From: Syngnathus acus
Taxonomy: Eukaryota; Chordata; Actinopteri; Syngnathiformes; Syngnathidae
Reading direction: 5' to 3'
NCBI RefSeq assembly: GCF_901709675.1
Contig: NC_051094.1
Location: 2,580,501 to 2,644,500 of the forward strand
DNA length: 64,000 nt
Position numbers and translations under genes: made by a program. The notes under the pieces were generated by a model. It had not been told where the DNA came from, searched no databases, and worked only from the letters and a program-made list of their open reading frames with translations. The first letter of the stretch is position 1, and the number at the start of each line of letters is the position of its first letter. Positions 62,093-64,000 of this stretch are shown here, in pieces.

Positions 62093-63750
62093 CTGACAGA
62101 CACCAGGAAACAAAAGTGATATGACAAGAGTATCGAGATAAACCGGCACGTGCACATTTGGGCCCTAGGTGGCGCTCAAGCACCTGCCATTTTTGCTGCT
62201 ACACGTTGTTTTTCTTGATTTATGATTACTTCGAAAATGAAAATGACGATAGCAAAATGTTTTGATATTTGAGACATTTGTTCAGAAATTGACTGCTATT
62301 ATGATCTCATTTTTCAAATGATTTTTTTTCCAGTACGTTTTTCCCTATACGTCAATAAATAGGTAAATGTCATTTGTTTTGGGATGGCTTGTGCAGACTT
62401 ACTTTCCTGAGGCGTCCTTTAAATCTGTGTCCAGCCTGGTGTGTGACGTTGCAATAGAGGGCAGAGAAGACAAATTAATGAGGTGGGGTGGGGGTTGCTT
62501 TTGGGGACACTTCAATGAGTAGCCTGTGTCCACCGTCCCACATGAGGAGGGAACAGTATTTTTTTTTTTTACATTTAAGATGGGATAAAAGAAACAGACA
62601 AAGGGGAAAAACTCTAGACAAGCAATGAGGGAGGGATTAGTTCAGAACAAGAAGGTGAAATTAAGAAAATTAGTGAAATATTACAAGGAACAATTGAAAG
62701 GAATCATTCAAGCATAGAGAAGTCCAAAAGGTTGCCTGGCGTGATACTTTGTTGACACTAACGCGAGCGTGCGTGTGTGTGCCTTTAAGAGGTGAGACCT
62801 GGTGGGGCAAACTCTGCATTTGAGTGTCTGGGCGTGAGCTGTGGTTGACAGCAGCCACTTCTTTTATAATTAAAAGAATAAATAAATGAAAGGTGACTGT
62901 GGCTCTCCTTTTCCACATGCGAGGACATTAAAGTAAGCAGACTTAATTGCCAAGCCTACCGAAATCGTTTCCTAATTTAATGAATAGATATATCACAAAC
63001 CATGATGCAAAACACCTTAAGACCATTTTGACACTGGTTTGACATGAATGCTCATACATGCATATGCATTGAAGACTAACTTTCACTGGCAACCCCAGCA
63101 AAGAAAACAACGAGGGCAATTTGCGACTAATGTACAAACCATCAAATGAGCAGTGAAGGAGTTAAAGCCACAAAGTGGACCTTAGAAAAGCGAATGAGTC
63201 GGCGTCAGGCCGTATCAGATGGTTAGTACAGTTTCAGGCTCGGAGCTTTTTACCTCATGCAAGTAAATGTGTGTGCCGCCCTCTGTTGGTCATACCTTGT
63301 AAGGGGACATGGAAAATCAAGCTCAACAGACAAAAGTGATTTGAAGTGAACCAACCAAATGTCTTTTTGTCTCTTGCGAGCAACCGCACACAAGTTTTCT
63401 ACATGCAGAATGTATGTTCAGTTGGTGTGTTAACCCGTGCCGGTGGGCCTCAGAAAACTCACTTGACGATGCTGGGCGGAATGTGGACGTATTCCATGGG
63501 GATGATGTGTCCCAGCTCCTGCAGGCTGCCCACGTACTTGATTTTACTGCAGAACTTGGAGCTGAACACAAAACACAATGTCGGGCATTCAAGTTTATAT
63601 CGACTAATGTGTATTCACCCACCGCTAATCGAATGAAAACTGGGACAGATAAATGCAATGAACCTTATGAAGGGTCTGGTGATGCCTAATAGTGTTCTGA
63701 TGAACCAGGAAGGATGGACGATGATGAACATCTTCAGGTTCTTCTTCAGC
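62062..63750 (-). CDS. BCH/CRAL-TRIO domain protein, PRUNE2/BNIP2-like, 3' exons only
   Basis: Exons 63664-63750, 63463-63561, 62403-62435 and a tentative last exon 62062-62092 join in phase. They read [60 protein letters not shown], then [13 protein letters not shown]. This is the C-terminal half of a BCH (BNIP2 and Cdc42GAP homology) domain, a CRAL-TRIO-type fold. The HPSWFIRT, SKFxxKI and IPMEYVxIP motifs match the BNIP2, caytaxin (ATCAY) and PRUNE2 group rather than ARHGAP1, and the IVKLDTDL continuation is closest in memory to PRUNE2. Members act in trafficking and small-GTPase signalling. The rest of the gene lies beyond 64000. This gene is not part of the human HAPLN1-TMEM167A block as I know it, so a rearrangement breakpoint may lie near the tandem array. 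Confidence 0.85.
62403..62435 (-). CDS. BCH-domain gene exon (33 nt)
   Basis: Acceptor CACACCAG, donor GTAAGT, encoding [12 protein letters not shown] across the junctions. This matches the position and character of the PRUNE2-type end of the BCH domain. Confidence 0.75.
62436..63462 (-). other. Intron of the BCH-domain gene
   Basis: A 1.0-kb intron with no recognisable feature. Confidence 0.5.
63463..63561 (-). CDS. BCH-domain gene exon (99 nt)
   Basis: Acceptor TTGTGTTCAG, donor GTGAGT, encoding [20 protein letters not shown] and [12 protein letters not shown]. Confidence 0.93.
63664..63750 (-). CDS. BCH-domain gene exon (87 nt)
   Basis: Acceptor CTTTCAG. It encodes [20 protein letters not shown] and LGITRPFI. 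The donor GTTCAT is poor, but phase and protein continuity with the next exon are exact across a 102-bp intron. Confidence 0.9.
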
Positions 63751-63782
63751 CTGAAAGAAGTTGACATTATTATTCAGAGTAG

Positions 63783-63796
63783 TCGGAAGGAAGGAA

Positions 63797-63869
<73 letters not shown>

Positions 63870-64000
63870 GAAAGAAAGAAAGGAAAGAAAGGAAAGAAAG
63901 AAAGAAAGAAAGAAAGGAAAGAAAGAAGGAAAGAAAGAAGGAAAGAAAGTAGGAAAGAAAGTAGGAAAGAAAGAAGGAAAGAAAGAAGGAAAGAAGGAAA
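63783..64000 (+). repeat. GAAA/GGAAA microsatellite
   Basis: At least 218 bp of GAAA, GGAAA and GAAGGAAA repeats reaching the window end. On the minus strand it is a pyrimidine tract about 30 bp upstream of the acceptor of the BCH-domain exon at 63750. Confidence 0.95.

Overview
The window is vertebrate nuclear DNA, almost certainly from a ray-finned (teleost) fish. Genes are split by GT-AG introns, non-coding DNA is rich in fish-type dispersed repeats and microsatellites, and four adjacent genes reproduce a gene block known from vertebrates: HAPLN1 - VCAN - XRCC4 - TMEM167A, in the orientations seen in human (link protein and versican tail to tail, XRCC4 and TMEM167A head to head). All exon boundaries were read by eye from splice signals, phase continuity and remembered family sequences; no alignment was run.

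Layout. 1-4.4 kb: intergenic, with one tRNA-derived SINE and a small foldback. 4.5-10.4 kb (+): hapln1, four coding exons (signal peptide, Ig, Link, Link), 336 aa. 10.4-12.3 kb: convergent intergenic gap with one dispersed repeat. 12.3-34.2 kb (-): vcan, one untranslated exon and 14 coding exons, about 3743 aa. Its domains are Ig and two Link modules, a short GAG-alpha exon (374 aa), a very large GAG-beta exon (about 2701 aa), two EGF modules, a C-type lectin domain split over three exons, a sushi module and a basic tail. 34.2-40.8 kb: repeats and vcan upstream DNA. 40.8-48.6 kb (-): xrcc4, five coding exons found, last exon not located. 50.2-52.2 kb (+): tmem167a, complete, 72 aa. 53.15-61.34 kb: four head-to-tail copies of a unit of about 1.97 kb, the last ending in a 145-unit CA tract. 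62.0-63.75 kb (-): the 3' exons of a BCH/CRAL-TRIO gene resembling PRUNE2/BNIP2. 63.78-64 kb: GAAA/GGAAA microsatellite.

How the genes relate: hapln1 and vcan encode partners of one extracellular complex, in which link protein clamps the versican G1 region (Ig plus two Link modules) onto hyaluronan. xrcc4 (DNA ligase IV scaffold in non-homologous end joining) and tmem167a (Kish-A, early secretory pathway) are functionally unrelated but probably share a bidirectional promoter near 50.2 kb.

The least explained part is the 53-61 kb array. Each unit carries an 86-codon coding-like segment that I do not recognise, a pair of 70-bp palindromes resembling Tc1/mariner ends, and a long alternating purine-pyrimidine tract. 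No bacterial-style system, CRISPR array or viral gene was seen.
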